From Lunularia cruciata (Eukaryota; Streptophyta; Marchantiopsida; Lunulariales; Lunulariaceae): DNA of 64,000 nucleotides. Shown here in pieces: positions 23,635 through 34,091 of the stretch; position 1 is the first letter of the stretch, and every line of letters starts with the position of its first letter. Where the stretch lies: NCBI GenBank assembly GCA_948567375.1, contig OX419756.1, positions 27,294,333 to 27,358,332 of the forward strand. The letters are read 5' to 3'. Both the position numbers and the translations under genes were made by a program. The notes beneath the pieces are model-generated. The model was not told the origin of the DNA. It searched no databases and saw only the letters and a program-made list of their open reading frames with translations.

Positions 23635-24313
23635 TGTAACACCCATTTGTACATGTGTGTGGTATTGTGATATTTAGCTTGGTATTACAAGTACTTAAGA
23701 GATATTATTTATATAGAGATAAAGGATGGTTCTATATTAGTCATGGTTAGCTAAAGTTAGTCATAGCTAAGATAGATGGGACCTTACTTTAGAGGAAGTA
23801 GAAAAGATGAGCACCACTATTTTGTATTTTAGTGTGTTGACTTGGTATTATTCCTAGGTGTTTGGCTTTGAGGAAAGAGTTGAGAACTCTTGGGCCCGCA
23901 AGCCTTTTTGTTTTGGATTCTTCTTTAGTCCAAGGATAACCCATGTGAAGGAATCCTTGCTTTAGTGGTTGGGTCAAGATAAGGGGAATATGCCCATGTG
24001 AATGGATATTCCTTTCTACTTTTTGACTTTACTTGACTTTTAGTCTAGTAACTTGAGTTACTATGGTAATTAGTAACTTTGGTACGTAACTATTTCACAA
24101 GTATATAAACAAGGGGTGAGGAGGTACTCATCATCCTTTCATTTGCAACTATCTCTCTCTCATTGAGTTCTCTAGTGAGCAATGTCTTGAGTCTTGGAGT
24201 GTTAGCCTTGGAGGAGTATGATGGAGTTGGGGTTCCTTGCCTTCTTAGTCCATGGTGCGCTACCATAATAGCCATCAGAGGTTCATCCTGAGTGAGAGAC
24301 AGGACGGCTCACA
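23635..24313 (+). repeat. B1 3' LTR, mosaic
   Basis: 679 bp. Up to about 23945 it carries the private variants of the B1 5' LTR. Beyond that it switches to the short subtype, lacking the 13 bp (ACCACATGCTTAG) that the B1 5' LTR has at about 10321-10333. The right flank is GACC within B3. Confidence 0.85.
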
Positions 24314-25784
24314 GACCATTCACTCTCACATCAATCTTGGCGGCATATTCACAAGCCTCCCATGGTGCTGGCTTGGCATGCACCACCTCCATTGATACTG
24401 GAACTTTTGCCTTCTTCTTCTTCTTGCTCCTTGTAGAACTCAAACCACCTCTAAGCTCCTTTCTCAAGGTAGGGTTCAAAGCAATTAATTGGCCCACTGT
24501 GATGTTAGCCTTGTGACTACCAACATCCTCCACATTGTAGTTCCATTGTTGCTTTGAGATCAAGAAGTCCTCCATCCCCAACTTCTTCCTTGGAGTCTTT
24601 ATTGTTGATGGTGTTGAGGTGCGAGTGCTCCTAGTAGACGTAGGAGTATCCTTGCTTGAAGTAAATCCTTGAGAAGAGTGAACATCCTCTGCAAAACGAG
24701 CTCTCTTCTTCTCTTGTGCCAAAAGCTCCAAATTAAGACCCTTGGAGTTTGAGCACTCTCCCTTCTCATACTTGCTCTCAACCACATCTATAGATGCTAT
24801 CCCCTTACCTTTGTTGGGATTAGGAGCCACTTGGGTTTCACTACCTCCCTCTTTCCCTCTATTGGCTCTCTCATAACCCCTTCCTCCATGGTAAGTGGAA
24901 TTTGGACAATTCCTTTGGATATGGCCTCTTCCTCCACAACCAAAACAATTTCTATCATTGAAATTGTTGGCTGGTTGAACTCCTCTATATGGATAGTTTC
25001 CATAACTCTTAGGCCCTCTCCCTACATTCTGATCCACCTCTCTCTTCTCCCATAGTTGCACCACATTGATCTTGAGATCTGCAAGTTGTTCTGTGATGGT
25101 TTGGAGTGGATCTTTTGGTGGAGGTGCAAGAACTGGAGCAACTACTACTTGTGGTGCAACCCTTGTCACCAAAGTATCAGAAGTTCCATCATACTTGTAG
25201 CCTTGAGGAGGATGCACAACCTCCTTCACCACCAAATCACTCTCATCTCCTTCCAAACTCTCCTCCATACGAATTGCGATCTTGATAGCTTCAACCTTGG
25301 AAGAAGGTTTCTCATATCTCACCTTGCTTCTAATTTGTGGTCCTCCCACAAAATTCTTGGTGAGCATGGCCCCTATGCCAATCATTGTAGTCTCCACATC
25401 ATCCCCACCCTTCCTCAACACTATGCGAAATCTGGACTCCAACTTTTCCGCTCTTTCCACATAGACCCTCACTTTCTCTCCATCTCCTTGCTTGAGAAAT
25501 GTAACCTCACTCATCAATCTCTCATAACTCTCATCAGGAAGAAAGTTCTCAATGAGTGCTGAAGTCAAAGTCTCCCAAGACTCCTCTTCCCCCTCTCTCC
25601 TCTCTCTCTTTTGGTATTCTAACTCATACCATGTAAGTGCTGCATCCTCAAAGAAATCTGGTAATAATGAGGCCCACTCATTCTTCCTCCTCTCATTGTT
25701 TCCTATGCAAGCTCTCTTGAAGTCTCTCACAAAGGCCTCCACATCTTCTCCATCCTTGCCAAAGAAAACTGGAAGTTTTCCCAT
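24314..25784 (-). pseudogene. gag: B3 gag plus protease start, truncated by B1
   Basis: An open frame of about 490 codons from MGKLPVFFGKDGEDVEAF at 25784 through the CCHC knuckle (CFGCGGRGHIQRNC) to the region just before the protease active site. Two residues (LR of GGLRPQ) and one Leu (NVLEDV) present in B7 are missing as in-frame deletions. No stop interrupts it, but it ends at the B1 LTR, so Gag without Pol is all it could encode. Confidence 0.85.
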
Positions 25785-26020
25785 CTTAACCCCTCACTAT
25801 CTTTCTTTTCTCTCAAATTTTTTTTTTCTCTTTTCTTTTCTCTCACTCTACTACTAATAGAGTATATACATGACTAACACCATCTGAGAATAATCCACTC
25901 TAGGGAAAACAAAAGGTTCTGGTTGCTCCAAGATTTCTATAGCAACATCAAATCCTAGAGTGCATATTGATCTAACTCTCATGGATAGTTTATCCATAAG
26001 TTGAAAAATTATCTCCATCA

Positions 26021-26494
26021 CTAATCTTGAGAACTAGCTGATGAAGGTGGTAGTATTTCTGTAGCTGTACTAAGACTCTCTCCAAGATCCTTCACCAAAG
26101 TTTCCAAAAGTGCTTTTACTCCACTACACTCATGTCCTTTTGGAAGTCCTTCAACTCCACAAACCTCACACAACTCCTTGGTCTTAGATCTTCTCCCTCC
26201 CAATCTTGGTGAAGAAGGTCCAACATGCAAACCCAAGTCAAGTAAGCCTCTCCTTTCCCTCAATCTCTTGCTCTCAAAGGTCAATGGACATGAACTTGCC
26301 TTATGTCCCTTCTCTCCACATAGAAAGCACTTAGACTCACTCTTTCCTCCAAGTGGTGTAGGTTTTTGGATCCTCTCAATACTCTCTTCAAATTCTATTG
26401 TAAACTCTCTTTTCCTCAAATCAACCCCTACAATCACCTCAAACCCTTGGGGAACCTTGCATAATCTCAATTTCCACTCTTGATGACCCTCCAT
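26021..26494 (-). CDS. B3 ORFb, intact zinc-knuckle protein
   Basis: 157 codons from MEGHQEWKLRL at 26494 to SSASSQD. It has CCHC knuckle CFLCGEKGHKASSC (about residues 58-71) and a second Cys/His cluster CEVCGVEGLPKGHEC (about 110-124), with a basic stretch (KRLRERR) between. Near-identical proteins occur in B7 and B8. It is not the element's Gag, which has its own knuckle. Function unknown. Confidence 0.65.
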   Translation of the reverse strand: MEGHQEWKLRLCKVPQGFEVIVGVDLRKREFTIEFEESIERIQKPTPLGGKSESKCFLCGEKGHKASSCPLTFESKRLRERRGLLDLGLHVGPSSPRLGGRRSKTKELCEVCGVEGLPKGHECSGVKALLETLVKDLGESLSTATEILPPSSASSQD

Positions 26495-27141
26495 GTTCCC
26501 AAGATGAATCTAAACACTCAAACATGCTTTTTGTTGATCTCAAACTTCTCATGCATGAGATCTCCACTCTGCAGAATTGACCCTTCCTCACAATGTCACT
26601 CAAATCTCCCAAACAATATGTCACAGTCCTCTGAAATTTTGCACACTTGATAACAACTCCAGGGCGTCTCTCCCTGCAAAATTTCAGATCTTTTCATTGA
26701 GCCATTTGGCCTAGACACCTTTCTATTCAGCACCCATATTTCAGATTTGGTCTGAAAACCACCCCCCTCACTTCAAAAACTTATTTCTCCCTGCGGAAGA
26801 ACGATCTGTCTCTAATTTTTGCGGCAGCAGGCATGATACAATGCACTGATTTTTATTGAAAATTTTCAGGACAATTCACTGAAAATTGAAAAAATGGCAG
26901 ACTCTGTACAATTTTCCAGAGAGCATGTAGTTGCGGGAGCACTTTACCCTATCAACTTTCAAAAATTCTAGCCCAGTGCGCATAGAAGCTCTCACAATAA
27001 TTTCAAGTGTGCTAACTGTAAGATAACCCAAGCTATCATGTGTAGAAATCTCAAGTCCAGATCTTGAACTTGAGATTTTGCCAAAAATCACCTTAATCCC
27101 CAAAATCTACAATCCACCTCACACAATCTCTCCAATTCCTC

Positions 27142-27375
27142 TCATGTGTACAAGATGTACAAAATCACCTCAAAGACATCATAATGAACTACAGGGTATA
27201 CAAATGGATCTTGGTTCTCTAACATAACTTCAGCCCTCTCCTCTCCTAATGTTCTCTCCAAGTGAGCTCTCATAGCCTCCTTCTGCCTAATATAGAATTG
27301 GACGCGGAACATTATCTTGCCTTCTAGAGAGGTCCTGGCAACAGAACCAAAAATGTGAGCGGGCCTGTCTCTCAC
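27142..27375 (-). CDS. B3 ORFa and adjacent primer site
   Basis: The 77-codon ORFa is open here. The primer site (minus strand, 27349-27332) has two changes from the B2/B7 sequence, reading TGGTTCTGTTGCCAGGAC, both C-to-T on that strand. That is typical of decay at methylated cytosines. Confidence 0.4.
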   Translation of the reverse strand: MRDRPAHIFGSVARTSLEGKIMFRVQFYIRQKEAMRAHLERTLGEERAEVMLENQDPFVYPVVHYDVFEVILYILYT

Positions 27376-28045
27376 TCAGGATGCACCTCTGATGGCTATT
27401 ATGGTAGCCCACCATGGATTAAGAAGGCAAGGAACCCCAACTCCATCATACTCCTCCAAGGCTAACACTCCAAGACTCAAGACATTGCTCACTAGAGAAC
27501 TCAATGAGAGAGAGATAGTTGCAAATGAAAGGATGATGAGTACCTCCTCACCCCTTGTTTATATACTTGTGAAATAGTTACGTACCAAAGTTACTAATTA
27601 CCATAGTAACTCAAGTTACTAGACTAAAAGTCAAGTAAAGTCAAAAAGTAGAAAGGAATATCCATTCACATGGGCATATTCCCCTAAGCATGTGGTCTTA
27701 TCTTGACCCAACCACTAAGTCAAGGATTCCTTCACATGGGCTATCCTTGGACTAAAGAAGAATCCAAAACAAAAAGGCTTGCGGGCCCAAGAGTTCTCAA
27801 CTCTTTCCTCAAAGCCAAACACCTAGGATTAATACCAAGTCATCACACTAAAATCCAAAATAGTGGTGCTCATCTTTTCTACTTCCTCTAAAGTAAGGTC
27901 CCATCTATCTTAGCTATGACTAACTTTAGCTAACCATAAATAATATAGAACCATCCTTTATCTCTATATAAATAATATCTCTTAAGTACTTGTAATACCA
28001 AGCTAAATATCACAATACCACACACATGCACAAATGGGTGTTACA
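27354..28045 (-). repeat. B3 5' LTR
   Basis: 692 bp, long subtype. Outer flank is GTCT (28046-28049), immediately followed by the sequence upstream of UP2. The same LTR/UP junction occurs at 33811/33812. Confidence 0.92.
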
Positions 28046-28095
28046 GTCTAGGAGAGGGGCTGATCTTCCAACAGCGTAGAACAAGATAACAAATC

Positions 28096-30276
28096 ATGGC
28101 GAAGAAGGTGGCCAACGCACTGGCAGTGAGAGGTTTTGCAATTTGGAGAGTAGACGTAGTAGCTAGGATTGAAGTCTTGGTTAGACTTTGTATTACCTTT
28201 TTAGCATGGAATTGGAATTTCAGTTTCCCGAGAGTGATGGCAGAGATTGCTGCCAGTAATTGTGAGGAGGGTCCCGAAGTAGAGGGGAAGAGAGGCAATC
28301 CGGCTTGATGGACTAAGTCAGATTGGAAGTTAGTCCTGGGGAGAGAAGCAGGAGAGTCGACAGGGATCACCTTCTATTGGAAGTGTGATGCTGCAGAGGA
28401 GACGGCGGAGATTCACAATTCATTTTTTGCTCCACGAACTACGAATGGTTACAAGGTGGAATCCTATTGGGACCCAATCCAAAGAAGTATTGTGGGGCCA
28501 ATGATGGCCATGTTCAAGCCGGAGCAAACAACATACATAACCATGCAGCATGTCGTCTTCTTCCATCAGATGTTTGCAGGAGTACCAGTGAATTGGGCGA
28601 AGTGCTTCCATCACCAAACAAGGCAGATGGTGGTGAATTGGAGAATGGGCTCGCCACCGCATTATTTTGCACCGTTCGCAGCACATTTCTACTTCGGGCT
28701 GAACTTGCTCTCTGAAGACGAGTGTCATCGTATGGTCTCCCACGTGCACCCCGATTTGAGACGAGAAGCCAACGAAGAGGAGCGACAGTATATGCTTCAT
28801 TTGCGGGCGAATGACAAGTACTTTGCAAGAATGGGACAGTGGAAGATCAAAGATGTTGCCAGTCCGAAGACGAAGAAGCAAAGTAAACCCGAAGAAGCCA
28901 AATCATCGCCCATCCAACGCAAGACTCGGAGGCTGATGTTGAAGACTACTAACATCATGAGAAGGGCATCATCGGGATCAGAGTCGGGTGAAGAAACTGA
29001 GTTGCAAGAAGAGGACTCATAAGAAGAAAACCTCATGTTGAAAAGTGAGGAGTCGGGTAGTGAAAGTGAGGGAGAGCCCAAAGTCCAGCAATTGGTGGTG
29101 GTAAGTGAGGCCGGCAAGGCAATGACGGAGAACAAGCCAAAACTCAAAGCAAAGAAGGAGTATCCCGCGGGGCCGAGTTCAAGAGGCCAAGACAAAGATA
29201 GTGCCGACATGATGAAGATACAAAGATCGTGACTTCGGATGAAGGAGCCAATGACGCAAGAGAAGACTCCAGATGAAGGTGGCAATGATGAAGAAGACAA
29301 CTTCGGTAGGATAGCATATTTGACAAGGGTGGTCACACCATTGCTCGAGTTGTTGAAAGAACATCGTATGGGAATTACCCAAGATCAAAGGAAAGGGATG
29401 AATGAGCTGCAAGTGGTGAAGCATCTGTTGAAGGAAGTGCAGGAGCTACAGGAGCATCAAATCCGAAGAAGTGTGGAAATTGAAGATCTTTGGAGGTAGG
29501 AAGACTTGAGGAAGAAAATGCTGAGCGTGCTACAAAGGAGTTGCGCAAAGAAAGAGAAAGAACTGCAAAAGCAAGCCGGAGAGTTGAAGGAGCAGGCAAT
29601 GTGGCTCAGCAAGATGTAGGAGGAAGTGAGTAATGTGCGCATCGAGAATGTTCATCTGAAGGCGATGACCATTGTGATGGAGCAAGAGTTGGACAGCTTG
29701 AAGAAGAGTGTCGCAACAAAAGATCAAGCATGGCAGAGAGAATTGGCGTCCAGGCAAGAAGAAGAAGAGCGTTTATGAGAACTTGTCAAGAGTGTGGAGC
29801 AGCAGAAAATGCAGTATGTTGAGGAGAAGAAGATGCTCACTGTAAAATACAAAGACGAGTTGCAGATGTATCGGGAGGAGTTGAAGGTGGAGCGTTCTCG
29901 AGGATACGCATCGGAATCAATAGGGGACATTGCGGGGAAATTACGAGCAATCTTAAGCATGGAGGTTGAAGGAAGATTGGAAGAAGCTCGTCTGCATGAG
30001 TTGAAGTTACTTGTGCAGGAGACTCAGAAGCAAAGAGCCAAGGACGTGGATATGAATACCTTGCTAATTTGGTTGAGAGAACGCGTAGATAGAAAAATGT
30101 TGGAGGTAGAAAATAATGTTAGTCTTAGGCTAGATTTAGTCAATTCAGAGTTAGAGAAAATTTGGAATAGTGTGACAATGGAAAAGAAACCCGATGTTGT
30201 AGATGTAGAAACTCAAGTGTCATCGGACTTGAGAATTGACACATTAGAGAAGAGTAGGTCGGGAAATAGAGTGTAG
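28096..30276 (+). pseudogene. UP2: long unknown protein frame with six in-frame stops and no frameshift
   Basis: Function not recognised. From the ATG at 28096 (MAKKVANALAVRGFAIW) one frame runs 727 codons to TAG at 30274-30276. It is interrupted by stops at 28306, 29020, 29230, 29497, 29617 and 29776 only. Residues ~1-260 look globular (FLAWNWNFSFP; VVFFHQMFAGVPVNWAKCFH; PPHYFAPFAAHFYFGLN). Residues ~270-390 are Lys/Ser/Glu-rich. Residues ~400-700 are dominated by charged heptad-like segments (KEKELQKQAGELKEQ, YKDELQMYREELKVE), probably coiled coil. UP1 (8740) and UP3 (33862) are related. It could be a decayed host family or the gag-like protein of an undescribed element. Base composition is GC-richer than the flanking repeats. 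Confidence 0.6.
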
Positions 30277-30597
30277 ATGGAGTAAACCAGAGTTCAATTA
30301 CAGATTGCAGTGAAGAAGTTGTAGAATTAGTAAAGAAATTAGTAGAATCAGTCATACTCGAAGAAGGTGAAATAGTAGGAAGATCATCGGGTCTGGAAGC
30401 CGATGATGAGGTCGACATCAGATCGGGATAGAAGTCAATTCTAAGATAGGAAAGGGCAGATATGAAGAGATAGATTGTCACTTAGGATCTATAGGTAGGA
30501 AGAGATGTTAGGAAGCGGTGCTTAGGTAGGCAAATCTGCCATTTGCTTCAGTATTTAAGTAAAGCATTCACCGTACGATGTTATTCAGTATTCATAT

Positions 30598-32404
30598 TTC
30601 TGAAGATAGATAAAGCGATGTGCTATTCTCAGTACTCGTCGCTTAAGCTTAATTCGATTGTCAATTTCGTGTTTGTATTTGTGAGTGTGTGGAGAATTTT
30701 GAAGAGCAAGTCAGTGTGTCTGTGGATGTGGGAATCTACAGCTCTGATCTTCATTTTGTGTGTTTGATCCTGAGTGAAGTGCATCGGAGCAATGCCTTGA
30801 CAGGTCTGAGAGGAATTGTAGTGTTGTTAGTATTCTGCATTTGTGAGTGCAACACGAAGTTGATGTGAAGCAATTTTGATCGAGGAAGTTGTGCCTTCAA
30901 TGGAGGGGTGGAACACAATTCTAAGGTGAAATTGGTCTTCGCAATGAAGTGCCGTCTTCGGGAGAATCTGAATCATCACAATCAAGAGTTGTTTGGACAG
31001 AATTTACTATGATGTGATTATATGTGCATATTTGTGACAAGTTGTCAAGATTGTGAGCTTGTTACTCTCTTTTGGGTGTAGTTTCTACCTGAGAGATTAA
31101 AGAAGCAATCAAGAAGAACTGCAATTGTGACTTTTGACTTTGTATTTGACCAATTCTGACTTGTATCTCTGCGGGAATGAACTTTACTTACCTGATTACC
31201 GCAAAAGTGATATTTGCCGGGTTGGCACAAGTGCTCATTATCTTTAAGAATAGATAAAGCAAAGTGCTGTGAAGTAGTGCTCGTTGCTTGAGCTTGATTC
31301 CGAGTATCAACTTTGTGTCTATGTTTATAACTGTGTGGAGAAATTTGAAGTGCAAGTTAGTGTGCTTGTTGGATGTTGGATTCTGCAGCCTTGATCTTTA
31401 CTCTGTGTGTTTGATCCTGAGTGAAGTGCAATCAAAGCAATTCCTTGATAGATCTAAGAGGAATTGTAGTGTTGGTAGTATTCTGCATTTGTGAGTGCAA
31501 CACGGAGTTGATGTGAAGCAATTTTGATCAAGGAAGTTGTGCCTTCAATGGAGGGGTGGAACACGATTCTGAGGCAAAGTAGTTTTTCAGTAAAGTGCCA
31601 TTTTTGGGAGAGCTTGAATCATCATAATCAAGATTGTTTGGAAAGATTTGATGGAGTTGTGATTAAGAAGTGTCAATTTGTGAAAAGACTACAAATCAGT
31701 GCTTGTTACTTTCTTTTGGGTGTGGTTTCTACCTAAGAGACTAAAGAGGAACTCAAGAAGAACTACATTGTTACTTTGCTTTGTATTTGACCAATTCTGA
31801 CTTGTATCTTTGCGGGAACAAACTATACTTACCCAATTACCGCAAAAGTGATATTTGCCGGGTTGTCACAAAAGTTCAAAGTGCAAGTTAGTGAGTGTTG
31901 GATGTTGGATTCCATAGTATTGATTTCATTCTGTGTGTTTGATCCTGAGTGGATAAAATCAAAGCAATGCTTTCATGAATTCATGAGGAATTGTAATGTT
32001 GGTAGTATTTAACATTTATGATCACAATGATAGATTGATGCAAAGCAATTTTGATTGAGGAAGTTGGGTCTTCAATGGAGGGGTGGAACACAATTCCAAG
32101 GAAAAGTTATTTTGTGATGAAGTAGCCTTCTTTGGGAGAATTGAATCATCACAAGCAAGATTTGTTTGGAGAGAATTGAAAGAATTGTGATTATGGCTAT
32201 TGCTAATTTGTGACAAGACTGCAAATTCAATGCTTGTTACTCTCTTTTGGGTGTAGTTTCTACCTGAGAGACTAAAGAAGAACTCATAGAGAACTTATTA
32301 TGACATTTTACTTTGTATTTGACCATTCTTGACTCGTATCTATATGGGAACAAATTGTTACTAGCTGATTACCGCAAAAGTGATACTTGTTGGGTTGTCA
32401 CATA
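30598..32404 (+). repeat. Three tandem ~630 bp repeat units downstream of UP2
   Basis: Unit 1 ~30598-31240, unit 2 ~31241-31869, unit 3 ~31870-32404 (about 100 bp short at its left end). Shared landmarks are a GTGTGTTTGATCCTGAGTG block, GAGGGGTGGAACAC, CTCTTTTGGGTGTAGTTTCT (unit 2 has small changes) and an ending like TTACCGCAAAAGTGATA followed by GGGTTGTCACA or GGGTTGGCACA. Units are clearly diverged, so the array is old. Short frames in it are not convincing genes. It may be repeated 3' untranslated or LTR sequence of the UP unit. Confidence 0.75.
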
Positions 32405-33115
32405 ACACTATCAACAACTTCATACAAAATGATCAGCATTTAACTTCATCATCATAAAATATTAAGAACCATTTTGTAAATATGACAACATAGTCTTTGT
32501 ACAAAACATTTTGTATCTATATATATTTCATACATAGTAGTTAGGTTATGATACAAAGATCTTGTATTATGCCTATCACCTTACATAATAGTGATGAATA
32601 ATAAGAGGTAGAGTGTTCATGCCCTATGGACCATGCCTATTGAAGATTAGTTGTAGGGTTAGATAAGTAATAAGATGTGATTAACAGAAAGCAGTTAAGA
32701 TGTAATTAGGGGATTTCCAATACATTGTAGCTATTTGATTTATTTGGCAGCTAAGTAAGATTGTATATGGCATTTAGATCCAATGTTCATAGGCTTCATT
32801 TGATATATCTTTTCATTGCAAAAAAAAGAGAAAAGGTTTAAACCATCAAGTTTGTTAAGTTGGTGTATGTGTATTAGTCTGCACTTTGTATGATTGCATT
32901 TGGATTGAGTGGGAGTGAGGAATCTTGATGCATGAGCAGAAGCACTTGAGTGAGGAAAGTCATTTTGTGTAGAACTAGAGTGTGCAACTCTAGTGGCTTT
33001 GTAGGGGTCAATAACATACAAAGATAAGTCACCATAAACCTAGAGTATCATAAAGTAATACCAACCTATAAGATTCAACAATGTAATCAATCATTCAACT
33101 CTTGTGATGCTGTGC
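32405..33115. other. AT-rich stretch with no recognised gene
   Basis: A minus-strand frame of 93 codons (32740-33021) shows no domain that I recognise. There is a TATATATTT run near 32518 and an A-run near 32820. It ends at GTGC (33112-33115), the left flank of the next LTR. Confidence 0.5.
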
Positions 33116-33811
33116 TGTGAAATGGCCTGTCTCTCACTCAGGATGAACCTCTGATGGCTATTATGGTAGCCCACCATGGACTAAGAAGGCAAGAAACCCC
33201 AACTCCATCATACTCCTCCAAGGCTAACACTCCAAGACTCAAGACATTGCTCACTAGAGAACTCAATGAGAGAGAGATAGTTGCAAATGAAAGGATGATG
33301 AAAACCTCCTCACCCCTTGTTTATATACTTGTGAAATAGTTATGTACCAAAGTTACTAATTACCATAGTAACCCAAGTTACTAGACTAAAAGTCAAGTAA
33401 AGTCAAAAAGTAGAAAGGAATATCCATTCACATGGGCATATCTCCCTAAGCATGTGGTCTTATCTTGACCAAACCACTAAGTCAAGGATTCCTTCACATG
33501 GGCTATCCTTGGACTAAAGAAGAATCCAAAACAAAAAGGCTTGCGGGCCCAAGAGTTCTCAACTCTTTCCTCAAAGCCAAACACCTAGGAATAATACCAA
33601 GTCAACACACTAAAGTCCAAAATAGTGGTGCTCATCTTTTCTCTAAAGTTCCTCTAAAGTAAGGTCCCCTCTATCTTAGCTATGACTAACTTTAGCTAAC
33701 CATAAATAATATAGAACCATCCTTTATCTCTATATAAATAATATCTCTTAAGTACTTGTAATACCAAGCTAAATATCACAATACCACACACATGCACAAA
33801 TGGGTGTTACA
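33116..33811 (-). repeat. Solo B-family LTR with mismatched flanks
   Basis: 696 bp, long subtype, reverse orientation. No primer site or polypurine tract adjoins it, so it is solo. The left flank GTGC (33112-33115) and right flank GTCC (33812-33815) differ. The right flank continues into the same UP upstream sequence as the B3 LTR at 28046. This suggests recombination between LTRs of two different insertions. Confidence 0.85.
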
Positions 33812-34091
33812 GTCCAGGAGAGGGGCTGATCTTCCAACAGCGTAGAACAAGAGAACGAATCATGGCGAAGAAGGTGGCCAACGCACTGGCAGTGAGAGGT
33901 TTTGCAATTTGAAGAGTAGACGTAGTAGCTAGGATCGAAGTCTTGGTTAGACTTCGTATTACCTTTTTAGCATGGAATTGGAATTTCAGTTTCTCGAGAG
34001 TGATGGCAGAGATCACTGCCAGTAATTGTGAGGAGGGTCCCGAAGTAGAGGGGAAGAGAGGCAATCCGGCTTGATGGACTGAGTCAGATTG
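33812..34091 (+). pseudogene. UP3: fragment duplicating the start of UP2
   Basis: Nearly the same as 28046-28325, with its ATG at 33862. It shares the premature TGA of UP2 (at about 34072-34074) and adds another where UP2 has a Trp codon (near 33910). It ends at GATTG, where sequence switches to an antisense B-family RT fragment. The shared stop means the two copies descend from an already broken ancestor or from one another. Confidence 0.75.

Larger units (their letters stand above)
9277..24313 (+). mobile_element. B1: Athila/Tat-like Ty3/gypsy element interrupted by a solo LTR and by B2
   Basis: Segments belonging to B1 are 9277-9617 and 10314 to about 10407 (5' LTR, split), 10408-12085 (ORFb end, gag), 19886-23634 (rest of gag, pol) and 23635-24313 (3' LTR). 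The two LTRs share private variants (GTACATG near the start, TTTTGTATTTTAG, GAGGAAAGAG), so they are a genuine pair. The flanks differ, though: GATC in UP1 on the left, GACC in B3 on the right. The downstream part of the 3' LTR belongs to a different LTR subtype. Removing B2 and the solo LTR restores continuous B1 sequence with 4-bp duplications at each site. Confidence 0.85.
24314..28045 (-). mobile_element. B3: B-family element, antisense, 3' two thirds missing
   Basis: On the minus strand: 5' LTR (28045-27354), primer site, ORFa, leader, ORFb, gag and the start of protease, ending abruptly at 24314 in the codons for DVRVNG, where the B1 3' LTR begins. RT, RNase H, integrase and 3' LTR are absent. 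It was the target of the insertion whose right flank is now GACC. Confidence 0.88.

Noticed and set aside
28096-30276. C-to-T bias claimed from the six stop codons alone
   Set aside because: Any stop codon can arise by one transition from a sense codon, so stop identity is not evidence by itself. Only the first stop has an informative homologue (Arg in UP1).
30598-32404. CRISPR-like or satellite array
   Set aside because: The units are ~630 bp, diverged and only three in number, without spacer structure. This is a plant nuclear context.
32740-33021. 93-codon minus-strand frame as a gene
   Set aside because: It has no recognisable domain, lies in AT-rich DNA beside a solo LTR and has no second copy here for comparison.
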